From Gammaproteobacteria bacterium (lineage in GTDB: Bacteria > Pseudomonadota > Gammaproteobacteria > DSM-16500): a DNA stretch of 64,000 nucleotides. The notes beneath the pieces are model-generated. The model did no database searches. It was given only the letters and a program-made list of their open reading frames with translations, and had not been told where the DNA came from. Positions 16,648 to 28,443 of this stretch are shown piece by piece. Position 1 is the first letter of the stretch. Each line of letters begins with the position of its first letter. The position numbers and the translations under genes were made by a program. The stretch spans positions 186,001 to 250,000 of the forward strand of contig JAJPGW010000005.1 of the NCBI GenBank assembly GCA_021325575.1, read 5' to 3'.

Positions 16648-18609
16648 CTAATGCAAGAACCAAATTAACAGCACAGCCACACCTAAAATCATTGAAAACG
16701 CATAATCATAAATATATCCCGTCTGAATTTTGCGAGAAATTCTCGCAAACCACTGAATCAATTTTCCTGATCCATTTACAAATATTCCATCAATAAATTT
16801 TAAGTCACTGGTTTTATATAAAAAATCACCCAATCGACGAGTGCCATTCACAATCACTAATTGATTAAAATCATCAAATCCATATTTTTGCACCATGATG
16901 TTGTACAAAAAGGCAAACCGAATTTTGAGTTTTTCCGCCAATTCCGGTTTTCGCAAATTAAAAAACCAAGCAACGAAAATACCGGAAAGTGCAAGCCAAA
17001 ATGCGAGAGTGTCTCCTGCATCGAGCGCCATCAATTTTGCGCCTTGAAAGGTTTTTGCCATTTCCAATAACACATTATGGTCTGGCAACACAAAAATACT
17101 GGATCCTAGCAAATTATTTTTCGCAAATAACATAGGCCCCACTAACATTCCGCCCGCAATAATACTGGGCACTGCCAAACCAATCAGCGGCAACAAAATC
17201 ACCCAAGACGATTCTTGAACTTTTACATGCGGATCCACATGGCTTTTTCCATGAAACGTTAAAAACACCGCGCGAAAACTATAAAGCGGCGTAATGAAAG
17301 CCCCTGCCAACACACAAAAATAAGCAAAATGCGCACCCGGTGTCGTAGATAAATGCACCGCTTCAATGATCGCATCCTTAGAATAAAATCCCGCAAACGG
17401 TGGAATCGCAGAAACGGCGAGCGCACCAATCATAAAGGTTAAATAAGTAATTGGCATGCGTTTCGCAAGTCCACCCATTTTTCGCATATCTTGCTCGTGA
17501 TGCAGCGCAATAATCACAGAACCTGCGCCTAAGAATAATAACGCTTTAAAAAAGGCATGCGTCACAAGATGAAAAATCGCAGCATCATAAGCAGACGCGC
17601 CCAGAGCGACAGCCATATAACCCAATTGCGACAAGGTCGAATAAGCAATCACGCGTTTAATATCATGATGAAAACAAGCTAATAATCCCATAAATAAACA
17701 CGTGGTCGCACCAATCACCAGCACGAGACTCAAGGTAATCGGTGAATATTCAAATAAAGGCGACATGCGCGCCACCATGTAAATACCTGCAGTCACCATG
17801 GTTGCTGCATGGATCAACGCAGAAATCGGTGTCGGGCCTTCCATCGATTCCGGTAACCACACATGCAATGGCACTTGTGCTGATTTACCCATCGCACCAA
17901 TAAAGAGAAAAATACAAATGACTGACATCGCAGACACGTCATAATCTGAAAAAATTTTCATTTTTTGTGTTGCGACCGTGTGCGCTTGCGCAAACACATC
18001 CGCATAATTTAATGAATTGAAATACATAAGAATCGCCGACATCGCGACCACAAATCCAATATCACCAATGCGATTCACTAAAAAGGCTTTTAAACTACCA
18101 AACACCGCCGATTCCCGCTTAAACCAGAAACCGATTAAAAGATAAGAAACAAGTCCCACACCTTCCCAACCAAAAAACATCAACGCATAATTATTTGCAA
18201 GCACCAAAATCAGCATCGCAAACGTAAACAAGGAAACATAGCTAAAAAAGCGCGTATAACTAGGGTCCTCTGCCATATAGCCGACAGTATAGATATGCAC
18301 CATCAATGAAACAAACGTCACGATAAAAATCATGACAGCGCTCAACCGATCGATCAGCAACGCCACATCAAATTTAAATACACCGGTAGTCATCCAGTTA
18401 TACACAACCCCTTCAACGGCAGGATGATTATCCAAGACAATGACTTTAACTAGATAAGCCGAAAGTAAAAAAGAAATTGCAACCGGCAAAATCGTCACCC
18501 AGTTCGTGCCGCGTTTTCCTAACATTTTTCCAAAGAACCCCGCAGCCACTGAACCAAACAAAGGCAGCAGAAAAATAAGCGTCGCAATCTGTAATAAATT
18601 ATTCTGCAC
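16648..18609 (-). CDS. nuoL: NADH-quinone oxidoreductase subunit L
   Basis: 653 residues, the distal proton-pumping subunit of complex I, with many membrane helices and the extra C-terminal lateral helix region expected of NuoL. Landmarks include FFGWEGVGLVSYLLIGFW (essential glutamate near residue 149), SAQVPLHVWLPESMEGPTPI (in part) and HDIKRVIAYSTLSQLGYM. It starts three bases after nuoK. Intact. Confidence 0.98.
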   Translation of the reverse strand: MQNNLLQIATLIFLLPLFGSVAAGFFGKMLGKRGTNWVTILPVAISFLLSAYLVKVIVLDNHPAVEGVVYNWMTTGVFKFDVALLIDRLSAVMIFIVTFVSLMVHIYTVGYMAEDPSYTRFFSYVSLFTFAMLILVLANNYALMFFGWEGVGLVSYLLIGFWFKRESAVFGSLKAFLVNRIGDIGFVVAMSAILMYFNSLNYADVFAQAHTVATQKMKIFSDYDVSAMSVICIFLFIGAMGKSAQVPLHVWLPESMEGPTPISALIHAATMVTAGIYMVARMSPLFEYSPITLSLVLVIGATTCLFMGLLACFHHDIKRVIAYSTLSQLGYMAVALGASAYDAAIFHLVTHAFFKALLFLGAGSVIIALHHEQDMRKMGGLAKRMPITYLTFMIGALAVSAIPPFAGFYSKDAIIEAVHLSTTPGAHFAYFCVLAGAFITPLYSFRAVFLTFHGKSHVDPHVKVQESSWVILLPLIGLAVPSIIAGGMLVGPMLFAKNNLLGSSIFVLPDHNVLLEMAKTFQGAKLMALDAGDTLAFWLALSGIFVAWFFNLRKPELAEKLKIRFAFLYNIMVQKYGFDDFNQLVIVNGTRRLGDFLYKTSDLKFIDGIFVNGSGKLIQWFARISRKIQTGYIYDYAFSMILGVAVLLIWFLH

Positions 18610-18612
18610 GTT

Positions 18613-18918
18613 TTATCCCTTCAAATTATCGAGATTTTGTACTTCAATCGTATGCGTTTTACGGAACAAGACGACCATGATCGCCAACCCAATCGCCGCT
18701 TCCGCCGCCGCTACCGTCAAAATAAAAAAGACAAAGACTTGTCCCGCGTTATTGCCCTGAAAATGCGAAAACGCAATAAAATTGGTATTCACAGCCAATA
18801 AAATCAATTCCACTGACATTAAAAGTGAAATAATATTTTTACGATTCACAATCAATCCTGCGACGCCCAAACCAAACAAAATCGCAGCAACAATCAAAAA
18901 TTGCGAGAGTGAAATCAT
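18613..18918 (-). CDS. nuoK: NADH-quinone oxidoreductase subunit K
   Basis: 101 residues, three membrane helices, normal size. Two membrane glutamates of the family are visible, in [13 protein letters not shown] and in [17 protein letters not shown]. They belong to the proton path at the base of the membrane arm. The start overlaps the end of nuoJ by four bases. Confidence 0.97.
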   Translation of the reverse strand: MISLSQFLIVAAILFGLGVAGLIVNRKNIISLLMSVELILLAVNTNFIAFSHFQGNNAGQVFVFFILTVAAAEAAIGLAIMVVLFRKTHTIEVQNLDNLKG

Positions 18919-19544
18919 GGTTGACCTCCGTTGGCGGCAGGATTTTTCTTTTCGCTTGGCAAATCCACTAACCGGACAAATTGATCGCGTTTAATATCAA
19001 TTTGTTTTGAGATAATCTGCACTTTGCGATTTTTAGGCGCGTGATGCGATAAAATAATGGCAGCAATAATCGCAGCCAATAATATCGTCCCCGCGACTTC
19101 GAAGGGATACGCATAATTAGTATATAGAACCGATCCTAGATCTACCGTATTGCTATAATCCGCAGGCATCACCGCGGGCGTTGGCACATGCGTCAAACCA
19201 AACTGTTTTGGACCAATCACCGTAATGATGATGGCCACCATCATCAATACAATCACCGCCGCAAACGGTAAATACCGCACAAATCCTTCGCGTTTACCCG
19301 CCCAATCAATATTTAACATCATGACCACAAATAAAAATAACGTCATGACCGCGCCAACGTAAACTAACACTAAAATCAGCGCGAGAAATTCTGCATCCAA
19401 TAAAATCCAAATACCTGACATCGCAAAAAAAGCCAAGACCAGCGACAACACACCATGCACGGGATTTTTAAATGTAACAACCATAAATGCCGCAATGATG
19501 GCAACCGCTGCAAAAAAATAAAAAATAATCGGCAACACGTTCAT
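18915..19544 (-). CDS. nuoJ: NADH-quinone oxidoreductase subunit J
   Basis: 209 residues with five membrane helices and a cytoplasmic tail. The conserved third-helix segment [25 protein letters not shown] (cited by its core [13 protein letters not shown]) is the helix that rotates during complex I coupling. It follows nuoI by 11 bases and overlaps nuoK by four. Confidence 0.96.
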   Translation of the reverse strand: MNVLPIIFYFFAAVAIIAAFMVVTFKNPVHGVLSLVLAFFAMSGIWILLDAEFLALILVLVYVGAVMTLFLFVVMMLNIDWAGKREGFVRYLPFAAVIVLMMVAIIITVIGPKQFGLTHVPTPAVMPADYSNTVDLGSVLYTNYAYPFEVAGTILLAAIIAAIILSHHAPKNRKVQIISKQIDIKRDQFVRLVDLPSEKKNPAANGGQP

Positions 19545-19555
19545 AATTTTTCTCT

Positions 19556-20059
19556 TTATCGATAAGGCGCTTCTTCTTTACGATCTTTGGCAATCAACGG
19601 TTCATATTGATCACCAATCGCCAGTAATTTTTCTTTGGGAAAAATATTTTCGCCGCGATTTTCAATGTGATAATCGGCAAAACTCGTTAACACAATTGAA
19701 TCCACCGGACACGCTTCTTCACAAAAACCGCAATACACACACTTAAACATATCAATTTCATATAAAGTCGTGCGGCGCGACCCATCGAGACGCGGTTCCG
19801 ATTCAATGGTGATTGCGAGCGCCGGACAAACGGCTTCACATAATTTGCAGGCAATGCAACGCTCTTCGCCATTCGGATAACGACGCAATGCATGCAGACC
19901 TCGAAAACGCGGTGAGGTCGGTGTTTTTTCTTCGGGATATTGAATGGTGGTTTTTCCACGAAAAAGATAACGCCCGGTCAGTTGCAATCCCTGCAACAAA
20001 TCCCACAAGGCAAAACTTTTTAATATTTCAATCAATCGCTGCATATTTTCCTCAAGCAA
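19556..20059 (-). CDS. nuoI: NADH-quinone oxidoreductase subunit I (two 4Fe-4S clusters)
   Basis: 167 residues. Two ferredoxin-type motifs, [16 protein letters not shown] and [16 protein letters not shown], bind clusters N6a and N6b, which pass electrons through the connecting part of complex I. The N-terminus has a short membrane-associated helix ([22 protein letters not shown] in part). The start overlaps the end of nuoH by eight bases. Confidence 0.98.
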   Translation of the reverse strand: MLEENMQRLIEILKSFALWDLLQGLQLTGRYLFRGKTTIQYPEEKTPTSPRFRGLHALRRYPNGEERCIACKLCEAVCPALAITIESEPRLDGSRRTTLYEIDMFKCVYCGFCEEACPVDSIVLTSFADYHIENRGENIFPKEKLLAIGDQYEPLIAKDRKEEAPYR

Positions 20060-21077
20060 ACCACGGCGGCAGATGCCATTGTACCGCTAAACCAATCACA
20101 ATAATCCAGACCAGGGTGACCGGTATTAAAATTTTCCAGCCTAACCGCATGATTTGATCATAACGATAGCGTGGGAAAGTACCTCTAAACCATAAATAAC
20201 AAAAAATGAAAAAGCTCATTTTTAGTAAAAACCACACTAAACCGGGCACCCAAGCGAATAAAGGTTGTAATCCCGGAATGCCTTCAAAGGGCGACAACCA
20301 GCCACCAAAAAATAAAATGGCAATAATGGCGGAAATCAAAATCATGTTGGTATATTCCGCAAGGAAAAATAACGCGAACGCGGTTCCTGAATATTCCACA
20401 TGAAATCCAGCAACTAATTCCGACTCACCTTCTGCAACATCGAATGGCAATCGATTGGTTTCAGCAATGCCGCAAATCCAATACGACAAAAATAACGGCA
20501 TCAATGGCAACCAGTACCAATGCCAAAAACCGCCTGCTTGCGCGTGAATAATGGTCTGCAAATTCAAAGACCCAGCCGCCATCATGACCCCGACCAATGC
20601 AAATCCCATGCCAATTTCATACGAAATGGATTGCGCGGCAGCACGCAATGCGCCGAACATGGCATATTTCGAATTCGACGCCCAACCTGCAATTAAAACG
20701 CCGTACACACCTAACGAAGACAGCGCAAAAAGATATAAAATCCCAGCATTCACATTCGCTAACACTTGAATTTTATCAAAGGGAATGACTGCCCAAGCAG
20801 CAATAGCCGTTCCAATACTAATCATTGGTGCAATGATAAATAAAAACTGGTTCGATTCGCGCGGAATAATTAATTCTTTGTTCAACAACTTCAAGACATC
20901 CGCAATCGGTTGCAATAATCCATACGGCCCCACTCGATTCGGACCAATACGCGTTTGAATGTAACCCACTACTTTTCGTTCCAGAAAAGTGAGATAAGCA
21001 ACCGCGAGCAATAAAACCACGACAATCACGAGGATTTTTATCAGTATTCCACCCACCAGTAGTATTTCTGTCATCAT
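20052..21077 (-). CDS. nuoH: NADH-quinone oxidoreductase subunit H
   Basis: About 341 residues from the double ATG at 21077/21074, which gives the usual MMTEILL N-terminus just after the nuoG stop. A longer in-frame start at 21116 would overlap nuoG by 29 bases and add 13 unlike residues, so it was not used. NuoH anchors the quinone site at the membrane. Landmarks are [21 protein letters not shown] near the N-terminus (core [16 protein letters not shown]) and [20 protein letters not shown]. About eight membrane helices. Confidence 0.97.
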   Translation of the reverse strand: MMTEILLVGGILIKILVIVVVLLLAVAYLTFLERKVVGYIQTRIGPNRVGPYGLLQPIADVLKLLNKELIIPRESNQFLFIIAPMISIGTAIAAWAVIPFDKIQVLANVNAGILYLFALSSLGVYGVLIAGWASNSKYAMFGALRAAAQSISYEIGMGFALVGVMMAAGSLNLQTIIHAQAGGFWHWYWLPLMPLFLSYWICGIAETNRLPFDVAEGESELVAGFHVEYSGTAFALFFLAEYTNMILISAIIAILFFGGWLSPFEGIPGLQPLFAWVPGLVWFLLKMSFFIFCYLWFRGTFPRYRYDQIMRLGWKILIPVTLVWIIVIGLAVQWHLPPWFA

Positions 21078-21087
21078 ACTCGTGTAC

Positions 21088-23430
21088 TCATGCCTTATGG
21101 ATTTCAACGGGGCCAAATAATTGGCTTAAACCACTGGTCGCCGTGATCCCGCCTGCAATATAAGCCGCATTTTCAGGAACACGCGTATCAAAAATCACGG
21201 TCAAACGAATGCGATTTTCAAATTGTTTGATGATGGCGGGTTCCATTTCTTTTAAATGTAATTTTTCTGCGGTAAGCGGATGGATTTTAACGACGGCGAC
21301 GTTACCTTCAATAATCGGCTGCGTCGCTTGCAATGCTTTAGCGCGTCTTTGAATATTGTCCCCTGAATAAATCGGAATTTCCCCCACCCGAGATATTCTC
21401 ACCTCTCCCCTTGTGGGAGAGGTCGACGCGCGAAGCGCGGCGGGTGAGGGGTGCTCTTTGCGCGACGGGCGAGGGCTGCTGGCACCCGCAGTGCCTTGAA
21501 GAAAGAGTTCATGCACCTCTTCTCGAACTTTTTCCGAACTCTCAAACTCAAACCCCTCACACTTTAAAAAATTCGCCATCACTCGCAACACTTTCCAAGC
21601 CGGTCGCGTTTCACCTAATGGTGTGACAACTCCTTTAAATTTCTGCCATTTGCCTTCTGCATTGACAAATGTGCCCGATGTTTCCGTAAAGGGCGCAACC
21701 GGTAAAATTACATCAGCAAATTGTTCCAGCACCGGATTTTTAAAAGTGGACAATGCAATCACACATTCTGCTTGATCCAGCGCATTAATCGCTGCAATGG
21801 AATTCGCACAATCGAGATCCGGTTCAACATTCAATAAAATATAAGCTTTACGCGCATCGGTTAAAATGGTTTCTGCATTTAAACCTATTTTGCTGACGGG
21901 CTTTCCAGCAGCGGTTCGATGTGGAATGGCGCCAGCGATCCAGGCACCCGCAGCGTTGCACCCTTCTGTCAATAATCCCACTGTACCGTTTGCGAGCGAT
22001 GCAATTTTTTCTGCATAAAAACGAATAGAAGAACTTTCGAGATGATTCAAACTTTGCGCGCCCAATAAAACGGCGAGTGATTTTGCATTACGCACTATTT
22101 CAGCGATCGCCGGATCATTTGTTAACTCTTTCACGGCATCAACAAACTGATGCGGCGCAATTATTTTTTTATGTGAAACGTTAAAATGAAAATCATAATC
22201 CATCATGTTGACGACAATAATTTTTGCGCCTTTTAATGCGGCTTTACGCACCTTAAGTGATGCGATCGGTTCTTCTTTTTGTAAATTGCATCCCAATAAC
22301 ACAATGACATCGCGATTTTCAAGATCAGCAATCGGCATATCTAATCCCGGAAAAATCGGGCTCGTTTCCTGATCGCTAAAATCCGATTGTCTTAAACGAT
22401 GGTCGATGTTGGAACTGCCTAAACTACGCAATAATTTTTGCAGCAAATAAAATTCTTCGAGTGTGGAATTGGGAGAGGCAAGCGCCGCAAGTTCATTACC
22501 ACCCTCGGCATTCAGCACGCGCTGCAACCCTTGCGTTGCAAATTCCAATGCGGTTTGCCAATCGGTTTCTTGCCAGCCATCTTGTTTTCGAATTCGTGGT
22601 TTTTCCAAACGATCTTCGTGATTCAAACCTTCATAACTGTATCGATCACGATCCGAAATCCAGGTTTGATTGATCTCATCATTTTCATGCGGAACCACAC
22701 GCATCACTTTGCCACGCAATGTGTGCACATAAATATTGGAACCTAAACAATCATGCGCCGCAATCGAAGGATATTGTTCCAACTCCCATGCGCGCGCGGT
22801 AAAACGAAACGGTTTTGAAGTTAACGCCCCGACCGGACATAAATCAATGATGTTGCCAGACACTTCGGATTCCATCGCATGCTGAATATACGTACCAATT
22901 TCCATGCGCTCACCACGACCGGTGGCACCCAACTCACGAAATCCTGCGGTTTCTGCACCAAAACGCACGCAGCGGGTGCATTGAATGCAGCGCGTCATTT
23001 CAGTTGAAATCAAAGGACCAATGTCTTTATCTTTTACTGAGCGTTTTCCTTCATGATAAAACGATTTGTCCGGCCCATAGCCCATAGCGAGGTCTTGTAA
23101 TTCGCACTCACCACCTTGATCGCAGATGGGGCAATCCAATGGATGATTAATTAATAAAAATTCCATAACGGCTTTTTGCGCCGCTAACGCTTTTGCTGAA
23201 CGGGTAAACACTTTCATGCCAGGCATGACAGGCGTTGCGCAAGCGGGCATCGGCTTCGGTGCTTTTTCTACTTCGACAAGACACATGCGGCAGTTGGCTG
23301 CGATGGACAAATGTTTGTGATAGCAAAATCGCGGAATATAAATGCCTGCCGCATCCGCCACTTGCATGACCATTGCATCTGGGTTTGCTTGCAATTTTTT
23401 GCCGTCGATTTCTATTTCAATATCTGCCAT
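21088..23430 (-). CDS. nuoG: NADH-quinone oxidoreductase subunit G, with an in-frame repeat insertion
   Basis: 780 residues. The N-terminal ferredoxin domain binds cluster N1b ([15 protein letters not shown]), followed by the His/Cys ligands of N5 and by N4 ([11 protein letters not shown]), then a molybdopterin-oxidoreductase-like fold without cofactor function. NuoG passes electrons from NuoF toward NuoI. Residues about 652-678 ([20 protein letters not shown] and following) do not fit the fold. They are the translation of a palindromic DNA repeat inserted in frame near the C-terminus, just before [20 protein letters not shown]. The rest is intact, so the insertion is presumably tolerated on the surface. 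Confidence 0.97.
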   Translation of the reverse strand: MADIEIEIDGKKLQANPDAMVMQVADAAGIYIPRFCYHKHLSIAANCRMCLVEVEKAPKPMPACATPVMPGMKVFTRSAKALAAQKAVMEFLLINHPLDCPICDQGGECELQDLAMGYGPDKSFYHEGKRSVKDKDIGPLISTEMTRCIQCTRCVRFGAETAGFRELGATGRGERMEIGTYIQHAMESEVSGNIIDLCPVGALTSKPFRFTARAWELEQYPSIAAHDCLGSNIYVHTLRGKVMRVVPHENDEINQTWISDRDRYSYEGLNHEDRLEKPRIRKQDGWQETDWQTALEFATQGLQRVLNAEGGNELAALASPNSTLEEFYLLQKLLRSLGSSNIDHRLRQSDFSDQETSPIFPGLDMPIADLENRDVIVLLGCNLQKEEPIASLKVRKAALKGAKIIVVNMMDYDFHFNVSHKKIIAPHQFVDAVKELTNDPAIAEIVRNAKSLAVLLGAQSLNHLESSSIRFYAEKIASLANGTVGLLTEGCNAAGAWIAGAIPHRTAAGKPVSKIGLNAETILTDARKAYILLNVEPDLDCANSIAAINALDQAECVIALSTFKNPVLEQFADVILPVAPFTETSGTFVNAEGKWQKFKGVVTPLGETRPAWKVLRVMANFLKCEGFEFESSEKVREEVHELFLQGTAGASSPRPSRKEHPSPAALRASTSPTRGEVRISRVGEIPIYSGDNIQRRAKALQATQPIIEGNVAVVKIHPLTAEKLHLKEMEPAIIKQFENRIRLTVIFDTRVPENAAYIAGGITATSGLSQLFGPVEIHKA
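21399..21478. repeat. Palindromic repeat, family B, inserted in nuoG coding sequence
   Basis: About 80 bases rich in CTCACC/GGTGAG and CTCTCCC/GGGAGAG inverted halves around the hairpin CGCGCGAAGCGCG. Composition is far more GC-rich than the surrounding gene. It is in frame with nuoG. It resembles palindromic elements scattered through many proteobacterial genomes. Exact ends are uncertain by several bases. Confidence 0.75.
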
Positions 23431-23469
23431 TGCCTAACCTTTTTTAAAGTTATCGTCATTGACGGTTTT

Positions 23470-24735
23470 TTAAACCCTACACCGCTTGTGCTCCACATGA
23501 AACACAAATTCATCATAAAAATGTTTCAACATCCCGCCAACCGGCCAAGCAGCCGCTTCACCAAATGCGCAAATCGTGCGGCCTTCGATATTTTTCGCTG
23601 CGCGTTTTAAGGTTTCGATATCTTCGCGCGTGCCATCACCGTGTTCGATGCGATGCACTAAACGATATAACCAACCCGTACCTTCACGGCATGGCGTGCA
23701 TTGTCCGCAAGATTCTTCCATGTAAAAATGGGAAATGCGTTCCAGCATTCGCACCATGCAAACACTTTCATCCATCACAATCACAGCGCCGGATCCTAAT
23801 CCTGAACCTGCTTTTTGGATGGAATCAAAATCCATGTCGAGATTCATCATGATATCAGCGGGCAAAATCGGCATCGAGGTTCCGCCTGGAATCACCGCTT
23901 TTAATTTTCTGCCATGACGCATACCGCCGGCCATTTCTAATAAATCTCTGAATGGTGTTCCAAGAGGAATTTCATAATTTCCCGGTTTATTCACATGTCC
24001 TGTCACACTAAAAATTTTCGTGCCACCGTTATTCGGTTTTCCTAAATTTAAAAACCATTCTGCGCCTTTTTCCATAATGACCGGCACGGATGCAAACGTT
24101 TCGACGTTATTAATCGTCGTTGGTTTGTTATATAACCCTCGCACCGCAGGGAATGGCGGTTTAAATCGCGGCATGCCTTTTTTGCCTTCGAGTGATTCCA
24201 TGAGCGCGGTTTCTTCACCGCAAATATATGCGCCCGCCCCTAATGTTGAATACAATTCAAAATCAAAACCGGAACCCAAAATATTTTTGCCGATGTAACC
24301 TGCGCGACGCGCTTCATCTAATGCAGCTTCAAAACGCAAATAAGGTTCCCAAAATTCGCCGCGCATGTAGTTGTAACCAACCGTGGTCCCCATCGCATAA
24401 GCACCAATGGCCATGCCTTCAATTAATTGATGCGGATTAAAACGTAAAATATCGCGGTCTTTGCAAGTGCCTGGCTCACCTTCGTCGGCATTGCAGAGTA
24501 AATATTTTTGACCCGGCATGTCCCGCTTGATAAAACTCCATTTTAAACCGGAGGGAAAACCTGCACCGCCACGTCCACGCAAGGCAGACGTTTTAACAAT
24601 TTCGACCACTTTTTCCGGTGGAATTTTTTCCTGGATGATTTTTTTTAATTGTTGATAACCGCCTATGCTTTCATAGGTGGCAAGCGTCCAAGGTTTATCT
24701 AAATGCAATGTTCGAAAACACACTTCATTCGCCAC
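23470..24735 (-). CDS. nuoF: NADH-quinone oxidoreductase subunit F (NADH and FMN binding)
   Basis: 421 residues, the NADH-oxidising subunit. [16 protein letters not shown] binds NADH/FMN, the [15 protein letters not shown] segment is the FMN region, and [17 protein letters not shown] with a later cysteine ([10 protein letters not shown]) binds cluster N3. It follows nuoE by four bases. Intact. Confidence 0.98.
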   Translation of the reverse strand: MANEVCFRTLHLDKPWTLATYESIGGYQQLKKIIQEKIPPEKVVEIVKTSALRGRGGAGFPSGLKWSFIKRDMPGQKYLLCNADEGEPGTCKDRDILRFNPHQLIEGMAIGAYAMGTTVGYNYMRGEFWEPYLRFEAALDEARRAGYIGKNILGSGFDFELYSTLGAGAYICGEETALMESLEGKKGMPRFKPPFPAVRGLYNKPTTINNVETFASVPVIMEKGAEWFLNLGKPNNGGTKIFSVTGHVNKPGNYEIPLGTPFRDLLEMAGGMRHGRKLKAVIPGGTSMPILPADIMMNLDMDFDSIQKAGSGLGSGAVIVMDESVCMVRMLERISHFYMEESCGQCTPCREGTGWLYRLVHRIEHGDGTREDIETLKRAAKNIEGRTICAFGEAAAWPVGGMLKHFYDEFVFHVEHKRCRV

Positions 24736-24739
24736 GGCG

Positions 24740-25234
24740 CTACTCCAGTTCTTCTAAAATCGCATCGACTTTGTCAGGCGTCAGATGCTCATAATATTTT
24801 TTACCGACTTGCATGGCAGGGGCTGCAGCACAGGCTGCCAGACACTCGACTTCACGCAAGGTAAATCGTCCGTCGGCGGTTGTTTCATTGATGCCGATTT
24901 CCAGACGTTTTTTGATGTGATCGACGATGCGTTCTGAATCACTTAACATGCAAGAAATATTGGTACATACATTTAAAACGTATCGTCCAACCGGTTTCAC
25001 GTTATACATTGAATAAAAAGACACGATTTCGTAAACGGCAATCGGCGCCATTTCTAAAAATTCCGCGACCGCATCCATTAATTCCACAGTGAGCCAACCG
25101 CCATTTTCTTCTTGCACGATGCGCAATGCTTCAAGCACAGCAGAACGTTTTTGATCGGCAGGATAGCGTTTCATCCAGCGATCAATGGATTCTTGCGCGG
25201 CACTGGAGAGTAATGTTTTTTTAATTTCGCTCAT
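24740..25234 (-). CDS. nuoE: NADH-quinone oxidoreductase subunit E
   Basis: 164 residues, thioredoxin-like 2Fe-2S protein. The four cluster N1a ligands are in CTNISC and in [10 protein letters not shown]. The start codon overlaps the nuoD stop in a TAATG arrangement, so translation is coupled. Normal length. Confidence 0.97.
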   Translation of the reverse strand: MSEIKKTLLSSAAQESIDRWMKRYPADQKRSAVLEALRIVQEENGGWLTVELMDAVAEFLEMAPIAVYEIVSFYSMYNVKPVGRYVLNVCTNISCMLSDSERIVDHIKKRLEIGINETTADGRFTLREVECLAACAAAPAMQVGKKYYEHLTPDKVDAILEELE

Positions 25235-26496
25235 TAGCGGTCAATCTCCCCGAACACAATGTCGATACTCGATATGACCGTTACGACATCGGATATCATG
25301 TGTCCTTTGACTAATTCTTCGAAGGCAGCAAGATGCGGAAAGCCGGCTGCGCGGATTTTTAAACGATAGGGTTTGTTCGCGCCATCGGAAACGAGATACA
25401 CACCAAATTCACCTTTAGGATGTTCGATCGCAGCGTATGCCTCACCCTCTGGCAACGCATAACCTTCTGTCATCAATTTAAAGTGATGAATCATGGCTTC
25501 CATGCTTTTTTTCATGGTAACGCGTGAAGGCGGCGCGATTTTTTGATTGTTGATGATCACAGGTCCTGGATTTTTTCGTAACCATTCTACGCATTGGCGA
25601 ATAATGTGATTGGATTGACGCATTTCTTCGATGCGCACCAGATAACGGCTGTAAGTATCCCCTCTTAAACCAATCGGAATTTTAAAATCCAGCTGATCAT
25701 AAACTTCATAAGGTTGTTTTCTTCGTAAATCCCATTCCACACCGCACGCACGCAGCATGGGACCAGTAAAACCTAATGCAATTGCGCGTTCCGGAGAAAT
25801 CACGCCAATATTCACCGTGCGTTGTTTCCAGATGCGATTGTCTGTGAGCAAGGTTTCATATTCATCAACACGCGTTGGAAAACGATTAGTAAAATCCCAA
25901 ATGAAATCGAGCAGCGAGCCTTGGCGATTTTCATTTAATTTAGCGACTTCTTTTGCATTGTGCCAAATCGATGGTTTGTATTGCGGCATTTTATCGGGTA
26001 AATCACGATAAACACCACCTGGGCGATAATACGTTGCATGCATGCGCGCACCGGATGCGGCTTCATAACAATCCAGCAAATCTTCGCGCTCACGAAAACA
26101 ATATAAAAACATACTCATCGCGCCAATATCCAATGCATGCGCGCCTAACCACAAAAGATGATTTAAAATTCGCGTGATTTCATCGAACATGACGCGAATA
26201 TATTGCGCACGGATGGGCGGTGTGACACCTAATAATTTTTCGATCGCTAAAACATATCCATGTTCATTACACATCATGGAAACATAATCTAAGCGATCCA
26301 TGTAGCCAATCGTGTGATTGTAAGGTTTACTTTCAGCCAGCTTTTCCGTTGCACGATGCAAAAGACCGATGTGCGGATCTGCACGCACAATGGTTTCGCC
26401 ATCCACTTCCAGAATTAAACGTAACACACCGTGTGCCGCCGGATGCTGCGGGCCGAAATTAAATGTGTAATTGCGAATTTCCGGTAATTTTTCCAT
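25234..26496 (-). CDS. nuoD: NADH-quinone oxidoreductase subunit D
   Basis: 420 residues, the hydrogenase-derived subunit that forms the quinone pocket with NuoB and NuoH. Landmarks are [15 protein letters not shown] at the N-terminus, [12 protein letters not shown], and the C-terminal GEIDR. It is separate from NuoC (gap of four bases), unlike the fused NuoCD of E. coli. Confidence 0.98.
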   Translation of the reverse strand: MEKLPEIRNYTFNFGPQHPAAHGVLRLILEVDGETIVRADPHIGLLHRATEKLAESKPYNHTIGYMDRLDYVSMMCNEHGYVLAIEKLLGVTPPIRAQYIRVMFDEITRILNHLLWLGAHALDIGAMSMFLYCFREREDLLDCYEAASGARMHATYYRPGGVYRDLPDKMPQYKPSIWHNAKEVAKLNENRQGSLLDFIWDFTNRFPTRVDEYETLLTDNRIWKQRTVNIGVISPERAIALGFTGPMLRACGVEWDLRRKQPYEVYDQLDFKIPIGLRGDTYSRYLVRIEEMRQSNHIIRQCVEWLRKNPGPVIINNQKIAPPSRVTMKKSMEAMIHHFKLMTEGYALPEGEAYAAIEHPKGEFGVYLVSDGANKPYRLKIRAAGFPHLAAFEELVKGHMISDVVTVISSIDIVFGEIDR

Positions 26497-26500
26497 TGGA

Positions 26501-27163
26501 TTATTCCTGATACCGGTTATCGTTGCGTATGACTTTCGGTTCTAAAATGCGGGGTTCGATGCTGACGGGATCGTAAATCACTCGGCGTAATTTTGCATCG
26601 TAACGCACTTCGACGTTGCCAATCAGTGGAAAATCTTTTCTGAAAGGATGTCCGATAAAACCATAATCCGTCAAAAGGCGGCGTAAATCGGGATGACCCA
26701 CAAATTCAATTCCGAATAAATCAAATGCTTCGCGTTCAAACCAATTAGCTGCCGGCCAAATATCGGTGACGGTATTTATTTTTAAATGGGTTTCTTCTAA
26801 TGCGGCGCGAATGCGGATGCGATGATTTTTGTTTAGCGATAATAAATGATAAACCACACCAAAACGCGGACGGGTTAAATGCGGATGCTGCATGGCGCTC
26901 ATGTCGACACCGCGCTCGAAACCTTTTTCGGTCGCAGCATTGGTTTCCCATTCACTGAGACCATAATGCAAATAATCGACGCCACACACATCGACCAATA
27001 ATTTAAAATCGAGTTCCGGGCGATCACGCAAAATAAAAGCGACTTCGCGAATATGTTCCGGTGCAATTTCAATGGTTAATTCGCCATAGGCCAGGGTGCT
27101 TTTTTGGATAAAAGAATTCAATTCCGCATGGATGAGAGTATGTAACGCTTCGAGATCAGACAT
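26501..27163 (-). CDS. nuoC: NADH-quinone oxidoreductase subunit C
   Basis: 220 residues, the 30-kDa peripheral-arm subunit. The family signature is visible in [19 protein letters not shown] and in HPFRKDFPL. It lies between nuoB (11 bases upstream) and nuoD. Intact. Confidence 0.97.
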   Translation of the reverse strand: MSDLEALHTLIHAELNSFIQKSTLAYGELTIEIAPEHIREVAFILRDRPELDFKLLVDVCGVDYLHYGLSEWETNAATEKGFERGVDMSAMQHPHLTRPRFGVVYHLLSLNKNHRIRIRAALEETHLKINTVTDIWPAANWFEREAFDLFGIEFVGHPDLRRLLTDYGFIGHPFRKDFPLIGNVEVRYDAKLRRVIYDPVSIEPRILEPKVIRNDNRYQE

Positions 27164-27174
27164 GATTGAAACTC

Positions 27175-27651
27175 CTAGCGCGCTATGGTTTTTTTGCGGT
27201 TAATTTTGTTTTGTAATTGAATCACACCGTAAAGCAAAGCTTCGGCGGTGGGAGGGCAACCGGGCACATAAACATCCACCGGCACAATACGATCACATCC
27301 TCGCACGACAGAATAAGAATAATGATAATAACCACCACCATTCGCACAAGAGCCCATGGAAATGACCCAACGCGGTTCTGCCATTTGATCGTAAACTTTG
27401 CGTAGCGCTGGCGCCATTTTGTTACACAAAGTGCCTGCCACAATCATTAAATCAGATTGTCTGGGACTCGGTCTAAATAACACACCAAAGCGATCTAAAT
27501 CGTAACGGGCAGCACCAGCCTGCATCATCTCAACTGCGCAACAAGCTAAACCAAATGTCATAGGCCACAACGATCCCGAACGCGCCCAAGTGATAATGTC
27601 ATCCAGTTTGGTGAGTAAAAAACCCTGCTTGTTTAAGCCATCTATTCCCAT
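27175..27651 (-). CDS. nuoB: NADH-quinone oxidoreductase subunit B
   Basis: 158 residues from the ATG at 27651 ([18 protein letters not shown]), which overlaps the last codons of nuoA; an in-frame ATG seven codons upstream at 27672 is less like the family. NuoB carries cluster N2, the last iron-sulphur centre before quinone: adjacent cysteines in [10 protein letters not shown], plus cysteines in [12 protein letters not shown] and [13 protein letters not shown]. Confidence 0.97.
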   Translation of the reverse strand: MGIDGLNKQGFLLTKLDDIITWARSGSLWPMTFGLACCAVEMMQAGAARYDLDRFGVLFRPSPRQSDLMIVAGTLCNKMAPALRKVYDQMAEPRWVISMGSCANGGGYYHYSYSVVRGCDRIVPVDVYVPGCPPTAEALLYGVIQLQNKINRKKTIAR

Positions 27652-27998
27652 TCCAGAGCCCCTTTTTTCCACTCATAGATGAAACCAATTAAAAGAAGTC
27701 CCAGAAAAATTCCCATGGCTGCCATGCCGAACCAGCCTATTTTACGAAAAAACACGGCCCATGGCACAAGAAATGCGGTTTCTAAATCAAAAATAATAAA
27801 CAGGATAGCGACAAGATAATAGCGCACATCAAATGGCAAGCGTGCGTCATCGAATGGTGGGAAACCACATTCATAAGGAGAATTTTTAGCGGGATCCGGG
27901 TGTCTTGGGCCCAAAATAAACCCAAGCACTGGCACCAGCAGTGCTAATAATCCGCCTATGATCATAAACATTAGAATAGGCAAGTAATTTTCTAACAC
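27642..27998 (-). CDS. nuoA: NADH-quinone oxidoreductase subunit A
   Basis: 118 residues from a GTG start at 27998 giving (M)[11 protein letters not shown], the usual N-terminus and length. GGAG lies six bases upstream. The frame extends further upstream, but that extension runs into tRNA-Leu and was rejected. Three membrane helices; landmarks are [20 protein letters not shown] (in part) and [20 protein letters not shown]. It is the first nuo gene, 22 bases downstream of the tRNA. Confidence 0.97.
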   Translation of the reverse strand: MLENYLPILMFMIIGGLLALLVPVLGFILGPRHPDPAKNSPYECGFPPFDDARLPFDVRYYLVAILFIIFDLETAFLVPWAVFFRKIGWFGMAAMGIFLGLLLIGFIYEWKKGALEWE

Positions 27999-28020
27999 GA
28001 ATATCTCCACAACCCAAATT

Positions 28021-28105
28021 TGGTGCCGAAGGTCGGACTCGAACCGACACGGCTTGCGCCACCACCCCCTCAAGATGGCGTGTCTACCAATTTCACCACT
28101 TCGGC
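28021..28105 (-). tRNA. tRNA-Leu (anticodon GAG)
   Basis: An 85-base class II tRNA folds from the minus strand. The acceptor stem starts GCCGAAG and pairs with CTTCGGC; the anticodon loop is TTGAGGG with anticodon GAG inside a CCATC/GGTGG stem; there is a long variable arm and the TTCGAGT T-loop. CCA is encoded. It sits between secG and nuoA, a position also known from related gammaproteobacteria. Confidence 0.97.
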
Positions 28106-28116
28106 AAATCTTTTAT

Positions 28117-28443
28117 TTATTTATGCTCCGGTATATTCAATGGAATACTGTTCGGAGACGGCATATTGGATTCTTGCGTTTGCACCGGAATATTGACCGG
28201 TAGTCTTTTCACCGCTTTTGAGGCCATGTAATTTAAAGCGATACTGGTGGAGAAAAAAATCACCACAAAGCCAATCGTGAGACGCAATAAGAATGAGCCG
28301 GAACCGCGGCTGCCGAATACTGTCTGAGATGCACCGCTACCGAATGCGGCGCCAATGGTTGCGCCTTTGCCTTGTTGCACTAACACGAGTGCCATCACGC
28401 AAACTGCTGCAAGTACATGAATAATCATGACAAATTGATACAT
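28117..28443 (-). CDS. secG: Protein translocase subunit SecG
   Basis: 108 residues with two membrane helices (residues 5-23 and about 52-72) separated by the conserved cytoplasmic loop LVQQGKGATIGAAFGSGASQ. The tail is polar and proline-rich. SecG assists SecYE-mediated export. It starts at the base next to the tpiA stop, so the two genes are co-transcribed and probably translationally coupled. Confidence 0.97.
   Translation of the reverse strand: MYQFVMIIHVLAAVCVMALVLVQQGKGATIGAAFGSGASQTVFGSRGSGSFLLRLTIGFVVIFFSTSIALNYMASKAVKRLPVNIPVQTQESNMPSPNSIPLNIPEHK

Noticed and set aside
27999-28073. N-terminal extension of nuoA
   Set aside because: The extension runs through tRNA-Leu; the GTG at 27998 with GGAG upstream gives the normal NuoA N-terminus.
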